A stretch of DNA of 64,000 nucleotides from an uncultured Treponema sp. GTDB taxonomy: Bacteria; Spirochaetota; Spirochaetia; Treponematales; Treponemataceae. Where the stretch lies: positions 51,296 through 115,295 of the forward strand of contig NZ_CAMCEC010000007.1 of NCBI RefSeq assembly GCF_945873775.1. The letters are read 5' to 3'. Below, in pieces: positions 1-7,819 of this stretch. Both the position numbers and the translations under genes were made by a program. The notes below the pieces were generated by a model. The model ran no database searches. It was not told where the DNA came from and worked only from the letters and a program-made list of their open reading frames with translations. Within the stretch, counting starts at the first letter, position 1. Every line of letters begins with the position of its first letter.

Positions 1-1
1 C

Positions 2-1738
2 AAGCATGAAATTTTTCCGCTTTTAACGCCATTGAGAACTGACACAGATGTTTTTCCTCATGTAGGCGCGCTTTGCCTGACCGCGGCATTTCTTCTTGAG
101 CCAATGGAAGGAGTAAGAAAAATCAAGAATGCGCTTTCAACCTCGCAAGAATCAGATATTGTTGCACTGGTTCAAATTCCGTCAGCAATAAACAGAATTG
201 TGTGGCTTCCGTCTTCAGGAGGAACAAAGCAGTTTGCGCTTATTGACGACATAATCCGGCTTTACGGAACAAAACTTTTTCCGGGCTACAAAGTTCAGGA
301 AACAATGCTGTTCAAAATAGCACGAGACGCGGATTTTGCAGTAAACGAAGATTCCGGGGAACATTTTATTCAGGCGATGGAAGAAGTTCTTGAAAAACGC
401 CAGTCTTCATTCGCGGTAAGAATGACTTACGATTTTGCAAGTGAAAAGCTTTTAAAATTTTTAAAGCAGCATCTAAATCTTTCAAATGAAGATGTTTACG
501 AAGCCTGCGGAATTCTTGACCCTTCATCTTTGGACGAGCTTTTTAACATTGAAGGCGCGGAAAAATACATTTATCCTGAATGGGAGCATTTCTTTCCTAA
601 TTCGCTTCCGGAAGAAGAAACTTACTGGAATGTTTTCAGACAGCAGGATATTCTTTTAAATGTTCCTTACGAAAGTTACGAGCCGGTTGTAAACTTTATA
701 CATCAGGCGGCGCACGATGAGCAGGTTCTTGCAATAAAAATGACTTTGTACAGAACAGGCAGCAATAGTCCGATTGTAAAAGCATTAAAAGAAGCGGCTC
801 AAAACGGAAAGCAAGTTACAGTTTTTGTTGAGCTTAAAGCCCGCTTTGATGAAAAACGAAATATTTCCTGGGCAGAAGAACTTGAAAAAGCCGGCGCAAT
901 TGTTGTCTACGGAATTGTAAATTTAAAAGTCCACGCAAAAATCTGCCTTGTTGTAAGACGTGAAAGCGACGGAATCCGGCGTTATGCGCACATAGGAACT
1001 GGAAACTACAATCCAAAAACCGCAAAACTTTACCAAGATTTGTCCGTTTTTACAACAAACCACGAGCTTGTAAACGACGCAACTTTGTTCTTCAATGTAA
1101 TTTCTGGATACAGCGCGCTTCAGACAATGCATCATCTTTACATGGCGCCAGTAACTTTAAAAAGCCGCCTTCTTGAGCTTATCGAACGTGAAATTCAGCA
1201 AAGCACAAAAGAAACTCCGGGGCACATTGTCGCCAAAATGAACAGCCTTTGCCATCCGCAGATAATCGAAGCGCTTTACAAAGCAAGCAATGCCGGTGTA
1301 AAAATAGAACTCAACATCCGCGGAATCTGCACGCTAGTTCCCGGAGTAAAAGGAATGAGCGAAAACATAAAAGTTGTAAGCATTGTTGACAGATACCTTG
1401 AGCATTCAAGAATTTTTTACTTCCAGAATGGCGGCTCTGAAGAAATTTATTTAAGCAGCGCAGACTGGATGGAAAGAAATCTTGACAAGCGAATTGAACT
1501 CATGTTCCCTGTTTCTGACAAAAAAGTCTTTAAAACAGTCAAAGAGATTTTGTTTTTATATTTTCAAGACAACACGCACAGCCACGTTTTGCAAAAAACA
1601 GGTCTTTGGAAACAACTTTCTCCAGAAAAAAATGAGCAGGCAGTCCGTGTTCAGGAAGTTCTTTATAAAAAATACAAAAAAAAAACTGATATAAAAAAGA
1701 ACACGCCACGCGCAGAATTTACTGTACGCCGCAAATAA
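2..1738 (+). CDS. ppk: Polyphosphate kinase 1, 5' end cut by the window
   Basis: This is the C-terminal 578 residues of polyphosphate kinase, which reversibly moves the ATP gamma-phosphate onto polyphosphate. The track begins at an internal TTG, but the frame is open to the window edge and the upstream residues (KHEIFPLLTPL) match the family, so the true start lies before base 1. The catalytic loop KVHAKICLVVRRE carries the phosphorylated histidine (about residue 301 of the track translation), and the second conserved histidine lies in YLEHSRIFYF. The usual length is about 690 residues, so roughly 110 are missing. A terminator follows at 1873-1903. Confidence 0.95.
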   Translation, partial: KHEIFPLLTPLRTDTDVFPHVGALCLTAAFLLEPMEGVRKIKNALSTSQESDIVALVQIPSAINRIVWLPSSGGTKQFALIDDIIRLYGTKLFPGYKVQETMLFKIARDADFAVNEDSGEHFIQAMEEVLEKRQSSFAVRMTYDFASEKLLKFLKQHLNLSNEDVYEACGILDPSSLDELFNIEGAEKYIYPEWEHFFPNSLPEEETYWNVFRQQDILLNVPYESYEPVVNFIHQAAHDEQVLAIKMTLYRTGSNSPIVKALKEAAQNGKQVTVFVELKARFDEKRNISWAEELEKAGAIVVYGIVNLKVHAKICLVVRRESDGIRRYAHIGTGNYNPKTAKLYQDLSVFTTNHELVNDATLFFNVISGYSALQTMHHLYMAPVTLKSRLLELIEREIQQSTKETPGHIVAKMNSLCHPQIIEALYKASNAGVKIELNIRGICTLVPGVKGMSENIKVVSIVDRYLEHSRIFYFQNGGSEEIYLSSADWMERNLDKRIELMFPVSDKKVFKTVKEILFLYFQDNTHSHVLQKTGLWKQLSPEKNEQAVRVQEVLYKKYKKKTDIKKNTPRAEFTVRRK

Positions 1739-1768
1739 AAAAATATCGCTTTGATTTGAAATTATTTT

Positions 1769-1828
1769 GTCTTTCCCGCACTTGATGCGGGAATCTGTTG
1801 TAAAATTTCAATAGATTATCGTAATGAC
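1769..1828. repeat. Copy of the GTCATT/AATGAC palindromic repeat family, right half decayed
   Basis: The left unit TTCCCGCACTTGATGCGGGAA is an almost perfect palindrome. It is followed by a spacer also found in the 61275-61373 copy, and then a shortened right unit, GATTATCGTAATGAC. It lies between ppk and the terminator. Confidence 0.6.
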
Positions 1829-1872
1829 ATTAAACTATAAAACTAGAAATTTGTACTAATACTAAAAGCATA

Positions 1873-1903
1873 AAGGCTGCCCAGTTTTTGGACAGCCTTT
1901 TTT
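1873..1903 (+). terminator. Intrinsic terminator between convergent ppk and infA
   Basis: The arms AAGGCTG and CAGCCTT, extended by CC/GG after one mismatch, enclose a T-rich loop and are followed by six T on the plus strand. On the minus strand the tail is interrupted (TTTATGCTTTT), so it should work best for ppk and less well for infA. Confidence 0.8.
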
Positions 1904-1918
1904 ACATTTTTAACAAAC

Positions 1919-2140
1919 TTATCTTTCGCGGAAAATAATACGACCGCGGTTCAAATCATAAGGCGAAAGCTCTACTTTTACACTGTCGCCAGGAACAATA
2001 CGGATATAGTGCTTGCGCATCTTTCCGCTAAGATGTCCCAAAATAATATGGCCATTTTTTAATTCAACACGGAACATTGTGTTAGGCAATGCTTCTTTTA
2101 CAATTCCTTCAACTTCTATAGCCTCGTCTTTACTAGCCAC
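1919..2140 (-). CDS. infA: Translation initiation factor IF-1
   Basis: This 73-residue S1-fold protein binds the 30S A site during initiation. The sequence from [13 protein letters not shown] to RGRIIFRER is typical of the family. The track start lies 32 codons upstream. I place the start at the GTG at 2138-2140, which gives the normal IF-1 length and has GGAGG directly upstream. It stands alone, outside the spc operon where infA often sits between secY and rpmJ. Its promoter overlaps that of the divergent dksA-like gene. Confidence 0.93.
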   Translation of the reverse strand: MASKDEAIEVEGIVKEALPNTMFRVELKNGHIILGHLSGKMRKHYIRIVPGDSVKVELSPYDLNRGRIIFRER

Positions 2141-2167
2141 AATTCCTCCAAAAAAATGTTTGCCTTT

Positions 2168-2196
2168 TTGACAAAATATTCGTATACTATTATGAA
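2168..2196 (+). promoter_or_regulatory. Candidate promoter of the dksA-like gene, TTGACA-N17-TATGAA
   Basis: TTGACA at 2168-2173 is followed after 17 bp by TATGAA at 2191-2196. The -10 box is imperfect, and TATTAT at 2188 with 14 bp spacing is a weaker alternative. Confidence 0.5.
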
Positions 2197-2217
2197 CAAA
2201 ACATTTAAGACTGTCAA
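2189..2217 (-). promoter_or_regulatory. infA promoter, TTGACA-N17-CATAAT
   Basis: On the minus strand TTGACA (2217-2212) is followed after 17 bp by CATAAT (2194-2189), which places the start of transcription near 2182. The -10 overlaps the candidate -10 of the opposing promoter. Confidence 0.7.
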
Positions 2218-2262
2218 CATCAAACATTGAAATCAAAGGCAGTTTTACAGGGGAAGGCTCAA

Positions 2263-2619
2263 ATGAAAAAAGAATTTGTAGATAAACAGAAAAAAAAGTT
2301 GATCGCAGAAAGAAATGAAATCCTTGATTCGCTCGCAGGACGCAATGAACAGCTTACAAAGCTTGTTGACACATTGGAATCCGGCGACGATGTAGATATT
2401 GCGTCTGACACAATTGACAGAACTCTTCTTAACTCGCTTGGAGAAGCTGACCAGCGCAGGCTTACAATGATTGACAGAGCCTTGGACAGAATCCGGCAGG
2501 AAACTTACGGACAGTGCTTGTCATGCGGAAAACAAATTCCAGAAGCCCGCCTTGAAGCTCTTCCTTATGCAGTTCTTTGCGTAGAGTGCCAGGCAAAAGA
2601 AGAGCGCAAAAACCGCTAG
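2263..2619 (+). CDS. DksA/TraR-family C4 zinc-finger protein
   Basis: This 118-residue protein has a long charged helix (about residues 1-75) followed by a four-cysteine zinc finger, CLSCGK ... CVEC, near residues 87-110. Family members bind the RNA polymerase secondary channel or act as smaller regulators, and I cannot tell a true DksA from a YteA/TraR-like paralogue. The track start is a TTG at 2227. The ATG at 2263 is preferred because AGGGGAAGG lies just upstream. Its stop overlaps the stop of the convergent PHP phosphatase by 4 bp, using a shared CTAG. Confidence 0.85.
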   Translation: MKKEFVDKQKKKLIAERNEILDSLAGRNEQLTKLVDTLESGDDVDIASDTIDRTLLNSLGEADQRRLTMIDRALDRIRQETYGQCLSCGKQIPEARLEALPYAVLCVECQAKEERKNR

Positions 2620-3458
2620 CAAATTTTCTGAGTTTTTAAAGATCCGTCTTCATAGTACGAAAGTTCTGTGTAGCCGGATTTTTTTATGTACTCAACAGCC
2701 TCATCAAACCACCAGTCAATTCCAGCAGCTGAATGCGCATCAGAAGTTATTGTAACAGGAACATTTCTCTCTTTTAAAAGCGACAAAAAATATGGCGAAG
2801 GATATGGAAGAGTCATTCCGCTTCTCAAAATTCCGCCTGTATTCACTTCAACACAAACTCCAGCCTTTGCCGCTGACTTTGCAACTTCCTTAAGTTCGTT
2901 TTTGTACCACTGCGAATTTTCATCAAAAAGATTTCTTCCGCCTAAATTCTGCTTTCTAATCAAATCCGCATGGCCCAAAAAAGTAAACGAAAATTTTTCA
3001 AGCATTTCGCGTTCCAAAGAAAAATATTCCTGAACCGCTTTCTTCACATTTCCGCCAAAACATTCTTTTATTTTTTTGCAAACTGAATCCTGGCTTCCGT
3101 CAGCTTCAAAAAATCCTTTTTTCCCGGGAACAAAATGCACAGAGCCAATCAAAAAATCAGGGTTAAACTTTTCATAATTCTTAAAATCTGGATTGCAAAC
3201 TCCCGCAATATAGTCAGCCTCAAAGCCTGCATAAATTTTTATTTTGCCGGAATATTTTTCCTTCAGACGCAAAATTTCTTTTATATATCCTTCGTGGGAA
3301 TTGGACGGAATGTGCCAGTCGCTTGAAAACGGATACATTGAATGGCTTGAAAATCCTAAAATGTCTATTTTTTTTTCTATTGCGGATTCAACCATTTCTT
3401 CAGGAGTGTTTTTTCCGTCACAAAAAGTTGAGTGAGTGTGAAAATTTGATTTTATCAT
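2616..3458 (-). CDS. PHP-domain phosphatase, probable histidinol-phosphatase (HisJ type)
   Basis: This 280-residue PHP metal-dependent phosphoesterase is of the histidinol-phosphatase family. Metal ligands are visible in NFHTHSTFCDG at the N-terminus, in GFSSHS, in a central GSVHF, and in TSDAHSAAGID near the C-terminus. A HisA-HisI-HisE fusion elsewhere in the window makes a histidine role plausible, although related PHP proteins have other substrates. The gene lies 14 bp downstream of the double-receiver regulator on the same strand and may be co-transcribed with it. The ribosome-binding site is weak. Confidence 0.75.
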   Translation of the reverse strand: MIKSNFHTHSTFCDGKNTPEEMVESAIEKKIDILGFSSHSMYPFSSDWHIPSNSHEGYIKEILRLKEKYSGKIKIYAGFEADYIAGVCNPDFKNYEKFNPDFLIGSVHFVPGKKGFFEADGSQDSVCKKIKECFGGNVKKAVQEYFSLEREMLEKFSFTFLGHADLIRKQNLGGRNLFDENSQWYKNELKEVAKSAAKAGVCVEVNTGGILRSGMTLPYPSPYFLSLLKERNVPVTITSDAHSAAGIDWWFDEAVEYIKKSGYTELSYYEDGSLKTQKIC

Positions 3459-3472
3459 AAAATATTCCGTTT

Positions 3473-4708
3473 TTATGAATTAGAATGCAAAATTTCTATA
3501 ACTTTGCCCAAAACTACAGACGGCTTCTGCGGCTTAACAAGATAGCTTCTTGCGCCCAGAGAAAGAGCCTGCATTACAACTTCTTTTGCAGCTGCCTTTG
3601 AATAAACAATAACTGGAATCTGCAAGCCTTTCCGCTGAAAATTCTTTAGAACATTGATTCCGTCCATATCCGGCAAATACAAATCCATGATAACGGCATC
3701 GTATTCTTTTCCAGTCGAAAGGGAATCAAAAAAAGCGCCGGCTGTTTCAAAAAGCTCAGTTTCACCGCTTACAGAAGAAAAAGTATTTTGCAGAAGCTTG
3801 CGCACGACAATGTCATCGTCAATAACCGCAATCCGCATCATGCTTCCAAAATTTCCTTCAAGTTCGCTTTTAGAATCAATAAATCCCAACGCAGATTCTT
3901 CGGCAGGCTTGTCAGAAATCAGAACTTTGTCATAAAGGAATTCCTTGATATTGTAATTTGAATCTTGGTCAACCATAAATCCCACGATAGATTCAATGTC
4001 GTTTGAAACTTGTATTCCAAAATATTCAGGATGCCCCTTTACAAGTTCCTTTGTAAAAACATCATTCGTCAGGATTTTTATATATTTGTTTGGGATTCTT
4101 CCTTCCGCGGAAATATTGTCAATCAAAAGCTCAAGGTTCATGCCGTCAACAAAACTAAGCTGAATATTTGTCAGCATAAGAATAACCTTGGGAACATTTA
4201 TTTTGTAATGCTCAATAAGTTCCGCAAGCCTGTATTTTAAAAGCATAAGTTTTTCACGGTTAAGTCCAAACGCAACTTCAATAAAAATCAGGCTTCCGTT
4301 CAAATGGACATCAAGAATGCAAGGCGTTTTGTCCATTGAAAATTCAATTTGAAGAATTTTTCCAACAGCCTCAAAGAAAACTTCAAATTTAATTGGCTTG
4401 GAAAAATATTTTACTACATTATATTCAACAAGATTCGCAATTTTTGAGCGTTCGATTACAGGACCTGTAATTATTATGGGAATTTTGCGTGCATTCGGAT
4501 CAACGCTCTTTTTTTCCAAAAGGTGCATCACATCTTCAGAAAGTCCGTCTTCCGCCTCAATGATTATCAAATTGGGCAGCAGAGTTATCATTTTTGTATA
4601 GGCTTCTCTACTAGAAACTGACTCAAGCGAAATTTGCTCAGTTGAAAATTTGTCATGCAAAAAACCGCCGAATAAAGAAGAGCAGTCTATAAGAAGTACC
4701 GATTTCAT
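3473..4708 (-). CDS. Double-receiver response regulator without an output domain
   Basis: The protein has 411 residues. Residues 1-120 look like a receiver domain (LLIDCSS, final lysine in YFSKPI), but the phosphoacceptor position reads IIIEAED, with glutamate in place of aspartate. Residues 120-280 form a domain I do not recognise. Residues 290-411 are a canonical receiver with VIDDD, the acceptor aspartate in VIMDLYLPDMDG and the lysine in LVKPQ. There is no DNA-binding or enzymatic output. The track start at 4717 lies inside the -10 box, so the ATG at 4708 is chosen, which gives a leaderless transcript. Confidence 0.75.
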   Translation of the reverse strand: MKSVLLIDCSSLFGGFLHDKFSTEQISLESVSSREAYTKMITLLPNLIIIEAEDGLSEDVMHLLEKKSVDPNARKIPIIITGPVIERSKIANLVEYNVVKYFSKPIKFEVFFEAVGKILQIEFSMDKTPCILDVHLNGSLIFIEVAFGLNREKLMLLKYRLAELIEHYKINVPKVILMLTNIQLSFVDGMNLELLIDNISAEGRIPNKYIKILTNDVFTKELVKGHPEYFGIQVSNDIESIVGFMVDQDSNYNIKEFLYDKVLISDKPAEESALGFIDSKSELEGNFGSMMRIAVIDDDIVVRKLLQNTFSSVSGETELFETAGAFFDSLSTGKEYDAVIMDLYLPDMDGINVLKNFQRKGLQIPVIVYSKAAAKEVVMQALSLGARSYLVKPQKPSVVLGKVIEILHSNS

Positions 4709-4715
4709 AATATAC

Positions 4716-4744
4716 ATAATACTTCATAAATTGTATAATTTCAA
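4716..4744 (-). promoter_or_regulatory. Promoter at the regulator start codon, TTGAAA-N17-TATTAT
   Basis: TTGAAA (4744-4739) and TATTAT (4721-4716) are 17 bp apart on the minus strand. Only 7 nt separate the -10 from the ATG at 4708, and there is no Shine-Dalgarno sequence, so the mRNA should be leaderless or nearly so. Confidence 0.65.
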
Positions 4745-4751
4745 TTATAAA
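4723..4751 (+). promoter_or_regulatory. Candidate promoter for the DJ-1 gene, TTCATA-N17-TATAAA
   Basis: TTCATA at 4723 and TATAAA at 4746 are 17 bp apart, which puts transcription start near 4758, 30 nt before the DJ-1 ATG. It overlaps the opposing regulator promoter almost completely, so the two may compete for polymerase. Confidence 0.4.
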
Positions 4752-4787
4752 CACAGTTTAGAAACCAGCTTAATTCACGGAGAAAAA

Positions 4788-5366
4788 ATGAAAAAAACAG
4801 TAGTTCTTTTGGCAAATGGATTTGAAGAAATAGAAGCACTTTCGCCGGCAGATTATCTTCGCAGGGCAGGAGCTGAAGTCATAATCGCAGCAACCGGAAC
4901 TTCCTCTAGAAATGTTGAAGGCGCGCATAAAATTCTTGTAACTGCCGACATGACGCTGGACACATATTTTTCAACTGAAAAAGAGCTGCCGGATGCGGTG
5001 GTTATTCCAGGCGGAATGCCCGGCGCAAAAAATATAAGCGAATGCGCAAAAGCAATGGAATTTATAAATCAGATGTTCAAGGCAAAAAAACTTGTTGCGG
5101 CAATTTGCGCTTCTCCGGCTGTTGTTCTTGGCAAAACTGAAATTCTAAACGGAAAAAACTGGACTTGCTACCCAGAAATGCAAAAAAGTCTTTCCGCAGA
5201 AATTCAGAAAAACCACAAAATTCAGCCAGTTGTTACAGATGAAAATTTAATAACAGGAAGAGGCCCAGGAACTGCCGAGCAATTTTCAATGGAAATTGTA
5301 AGAATTTTATTTAGCGAAGAAACAAAAGCAAAAATTATGGAAGCCTCTGTTCAAAGAAAATGCTAA
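4788..5366 (+). CDS. DJ-1/PfpI-family protein (DJ-1/YajL/ThiJ type)
   Basis: This is a 192-residue DJ-1 fold protein. The nucleophile elbow AAICASPAV holds the reactive cysteine (Cys107) and the acidic partner lies in GFEEIEA (residues 12-17). Members are linked to glyoxal detoxification and oxidative-stress protection, but the biochemical activity is disputed in the family. The track start at 4650 reads through the opposing promoter. The ATG at 4788 follows GGAG and gives the usual length. The gene stands alone. Confidence 0.85.
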   Translation: MKKTVVLLANGFEEIEALSPADYLRRAGAEVIIAATGTSSRNVEGAHKILVTADMTLDTYFSTEKELPDAVVIPGGMPGAKNISECAKAMEFINQMFKAKKLVAAICASPAVVLGKTEILNGKNWTCYPEMQKSLSAEIQKNHKIQPVVTDENLITGRGPGTAEQFSMEIVRILFSEETKAKIMEASVQRKC

Positions 5367-5367
5367 G

Positions 5368-6150
5368 CTAATTTGCATTCTGATGAGTCTGAAAAACACC
5401 GCTGTTGAAATTTCCGCTTGAATTCAACTTAAAAGAAAATCCATTGTACATTGTAAGAAATTCTGTGCGGTTTTTAACATCGAGCATTTTGTAAAGCTCA
5501 ACCATGCGGGCTTTTACTGTGCTTTCGGAAACATCATGGAGAAAGGCGATTTTGCTGTATTTTTTTCCTTCCAAAACTGAAGACAAAAATTCAATGTCGC
5601 GAGGAGAACATTCTGTGTCTTCAAGAATTTTTATCCGCTTAACTGATTCCGCCTTTTTTAAAATCGGATAAAGAACTGCAAAAGCAACAAAGCCCATGTA
5701 AACGGCTCCGGCAATATGCGCAAGAGAAAGCAAAAAAACAAGAGAGCCGGATCTAAAAAACTGCGTTGTCAAAGAAACCACAGGAAGAATCATAAAAACA
5801 CAAGTCTTAATACTTCTGTAGCTTTTGAAAAAATTAGAAAAGTTCAAAAACAAAAATGAAAGTCCAAGACACAAAATGCCCAAAATATTTCCGTTGTCGA
5901 AAAAATTTCCTATTCCGTAGCAATAAAAAAGAACAGAATAGCAGCGAAAATCCAAAGAATCAAAACAAAGTCGTAAAAAAAGAAGAAATGCAATAATATT
6001 TATGGCAATTCTAATAAATTTTCTTATGTCGTCAAGATTTTGTGAATCATCAGTAAAAAACTGAAACAAACTCACAATCAGGCAAAATGCCGTAATTGTA
6101 GCTCCAATCCGACCTAAAATTTCCCATAGTTTTTTTTCATCAAAATCCAT
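5368..6150 (-). CDS. Membrane-anchored LuxR-type transcriptional regulator
   Basis: This 260-residue protein has an N-terminal membrane part of about five or six hydrophobic segments (residues 15-165) and a C-terminal LuxR/GerE helix-turn-helix (residues 180-240; CSPRDIEFLSSVLEGKKYSK, then VSESTVKARMVELYKMLDVK). This design, a membrane sensor joined directly to a DNA-binding domain, suggests a one-component system. The ligand is unknown. It starts 16 bp after the flavin-reductase gene without a clear ribosome-binding site, which suggests translational coupling in a two-gene unit. Confidence 0.75.
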   Translation of the reverse strand: MDFDEKKLWEILGRIGATITAFCLIVSLFQFFTDDSQNLDDIRKFIRIAINIIAFLLFLRLCFDSLDFRCYSVLFYCYGIGNFFDNGNILGILCLGLSFLFLNFSNFFKSYRSIKTCVFMILPVVSLTTQFFRSGSLVFLLSLAHIAGAVYMGFVAFAVLYPILKKAESVKRIKILEDTECSPRDIEFLSSVLEGKKYSKIAFLHDVSESTVKARMVELYKMLDVKNRTEFLTMYNGFSFKLNSSGNFNSGVFQTHQNAN

Positions 6151-6166
6151 TTTTGTTTCTGCGGAT

Positions 6167-6712
6167 TCATTTTAAGTCCCTTGATTCCGCCAAGACTTTT
6201 GTAATCTCTCCTATATAAATTGTATGAAAATCATTTTTTCTATAAAACTGATTACAAAATTTCTCTTCCACAAATTTAAATGAATCTAGTTCCTGCGAAT
6301 AAAGTTTTTGGCAAAACAAGACAAGCCGAGCCTGCTTTATCCAAGGAGTTCCATTCATATATTCAACATCAAGTTTTGTCGCACGGAATTTATCTTCGTT
6401 GCGTCCTGAATGGCAACCACAGTAGTCAAGAGCAGTCTTATATCTTTCAGGAAGAAAACTCAACGAAAAACTATCCGTTTCATCTATAATTTCCTTTGTA
6501 TATCTTGAAGGACGAATATAAACTGTCGCCACATTTTTGTTCCAAAGAACTCCAAGCCCGCCCCAGTTCGCTGTCATTGTATTCGGTCGGCCAGTAATAA
6601 TGCTTCCGTCATCTGAAACTTTTTTTGTGCAAGCCGTAATCAGCATCTGATCTTTTCCAATCAGCTTGAACGGATTATCTAAAATCGCCTCTGGCTTTAT
6701 AACTTTCAACAT
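6167..6712 (-). CDS. Flavin reductase-like / pyridoxamine-phosphate oxidase-like FMN protein
   Basis: This 181-residue protein is of the flavin-reductase-like split-barrel family. Family features include the early MTANWGGLGVLW segment, VYIRPSRYT, and the mid-protein SFLPERYKTALDYCG. Such proteins bind FMN and may reduce flavin or act as small-molecule oxidoreductases. The substrate cannot be read from sequence. The track starts at a TTG, but the ATG at 6712 follows GGGAG with good spacing. It is upstream of, and probably co-transcribed with, the LuxR-type membrane regulator. Confidence 0.75.
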   Translation of the reverse strand: MLKVIKPEAILDNPFKLIGKDQMLITACTKKVSDDGSIITGRPNTMTANWGGLGVLWNKNVATVYIRPSRYTKEIIDETDSFSLSFLPERYKTALDYCGCHSGRNEDKFRATKLDVEYMNGTPWIKQARLVLFCQKLYSQELDSFKFVEEKFCNQFYRKNDFHTIYIGEITKVLAESRDLK

Positions 6713-6772
6713 AAATTTTCCACTCCCATAAAAAGTCAAGATTAAAACTTCAGTTTTAGGATTGACCTTTTA

Positions 6773-6884
6773 AGTTGTTTCGCAACGAAGTGAGAAACAA
6801 CTGATAATAAGAAAGTTTGCAATGCAAACTTTTAAAGATAAAAACAGACGCTATTTTCGGCTGTTTTTATCTTACCTCCTTTTA
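6773..6884. other. Three tandem inverted repeats next to an orphan Shine-Dalgarno sequence
   Basis: Three hairpins follow one another: AGTTGTTTC/GAAACAACT (6773-6802), AAAGTTTGC/GCAAACTTT (6812-6832) and AAGATAAAAACAG/CTGTTTTTATCTT (6835-6873). On the minus strand a perfect AAAAGGAGGT lies just before the third hairpin (6874-6883), yet no ATG, GTG or TTG follows at a usable distance. No gene is apparent between 6713 and 6963. Confidence 0.6.
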
Positions 6885-6917
6885 AAAATTCGGCTTTGCT
6901 ATTTTACAGTTTTAAAA

Positions 6918-6951
6918 TAAAAAAAGCCGGTCTGAACTTATCAAACCGACT
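6918..6951 (-). terminator. Terminator of tRNA-Ala
   Basis: The arms AGTCGGT and ACCGGCT pair with one G-U and are followed on the minus strand by an uninterrupted run of seven T. It lies 13 bp past the tRNA 3' end. Confidence 0.85.
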
Positions 6952-6963
6952 TCCACTCAAATT

Positions 6964-7037
<74 letters not shown>

Positions 7038-7051
7038 TTAAATATTTTTGA

Positions 7052-7080
7052 ATTTTACCAAAAAACAATAACAAGGTCAA
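7052..7080 (-). promoter_or_regulatory. tRNA-Ala promoter, TTGACC-N17-TAAAAT
   Basis: TTGACC (7080-7075) and TAAAAT (7057-7052) are 17 bp apart, with the tRNA 5' end 14 nt beyond the -10. Confidence 0.75.
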
Positions 7081-7088
7081 GACATCAC

Positions 7089-7140
7089 AAAGAAAGTATT
7101 CCAAATGGATTTAAAAACTTCCCTTAGGAACACTTTCTTT
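7089..7140. other. Long-loop inverted repeat after the liv operon
   Basis: AAAGAAAGT-N-TTCC pairs with GGAA-N-ACTTTCTTT across a loop of about 24 nt. It sits downstream of the last gene of the liv operon and could end its transcript, but there is no uridine tail, so this is uncertain. Confidence 0.4.
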
Positions 7141-7172
7141 AGTGGCGTTTGATTTCTTGCAAAAAGTTTTTT

Positions 7173-7817
7173 TTAAACTGACCTGATGTCTTTTATTTCA
7201 GCATTGTTAGCTTCAAGCAAAGACTTCAATTCCGCTTCAGAAATATTCGAAACTTTTACGGTAACAGTTCTATGCTTAGAGTCGCTGGCATCAGAAGTTA
7301 CAAGCGAAACAATGTTTCCGTTTTTTTCTGCAATAGCCGCGGCAAGTTTTGCAAGCTCGCCTGGAATTTCATTTACAACTGCGACTGCGCGCACTCCAGG
7401 AGTTCTTGTGTTGAACATATCAATAAAAGTCGCAAACAAATCAGATTCAGTTACAACACCAACAAGAAGATTTTCCTTTACAACCGGAAGGCAACTGATT
7501 CCGTAGTCATTCATAAGCCGGGCAGCTTCTTCAACTGTCTGGTTTGCAGTAGTTGTCTTTACGGATTTCACCATTGTTTTTTCAACAGAAAGCTTGCTTA
7601 ATAAATATCCAAGCTCAAACATATCAAGGCTAGTTGCCGCGCTAGGAGAAGCTTTTGCTAAGTCTGTGTTTGTAATAATTCCAACAAGCGCGCCGCTTCG
7701 GTCAACAACGGGAAGCTTTTTAATTTTGTTTCTGCTCATTGTTTCCTTTGCTTCAAGAACAGAAGCCTCCGGTCCGATTGTTATAGGATTTTCAGTCATT
7801 ACATCTTTTACTAGCAT
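7173..7817 (-). CDS. CBS-pair plus ACT domain protein (AcuB-like)
   Basis: The 214-residue protein has two CBS motifs (about residues 1-60 and 77-132) followed by an ACT-like domain (about 135-214; VRAVAVVNEIPGELAKLAAA). CBS pairs bind adenosine nucleotides and ACT domains bind amino acids. It is the last gene of the livKHMGF cluster, 2 bp after livF, with GGAGG before its ATG. A ligand-sensing role tied to branched-chain amino-acid uptake is my inference from that position. AcuB of Bacillus has the same domain order. Confidence 0.8.
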   Translation of the reverse strand: MLVKDVMTENPITIGPEASVLEAKETMSRNKIKKLPVVDRSGALVGIITNTDLAKASPSAATSLDMFELGYLLSKLSVEKTMVKSVKTTTANQTVEEAARLMNDYGISCLPVVKENLLVGVVTESDLFATFIDMFNTRTPGVRAVAVVNEIPGELAKLAAAIAEKNGNIVSLVTSDASDSKHRTVTVKVSNISEAELKSLLEANNAEIKDIRSV

Positions 7818-7819
7818 AA

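Noticed and set aside
7089-7140. Intrinsic terminator of the liv operon
   Set aside because: The stem is real, but the loop is long and no T tail follows, so I list it only as an inverted repeat.
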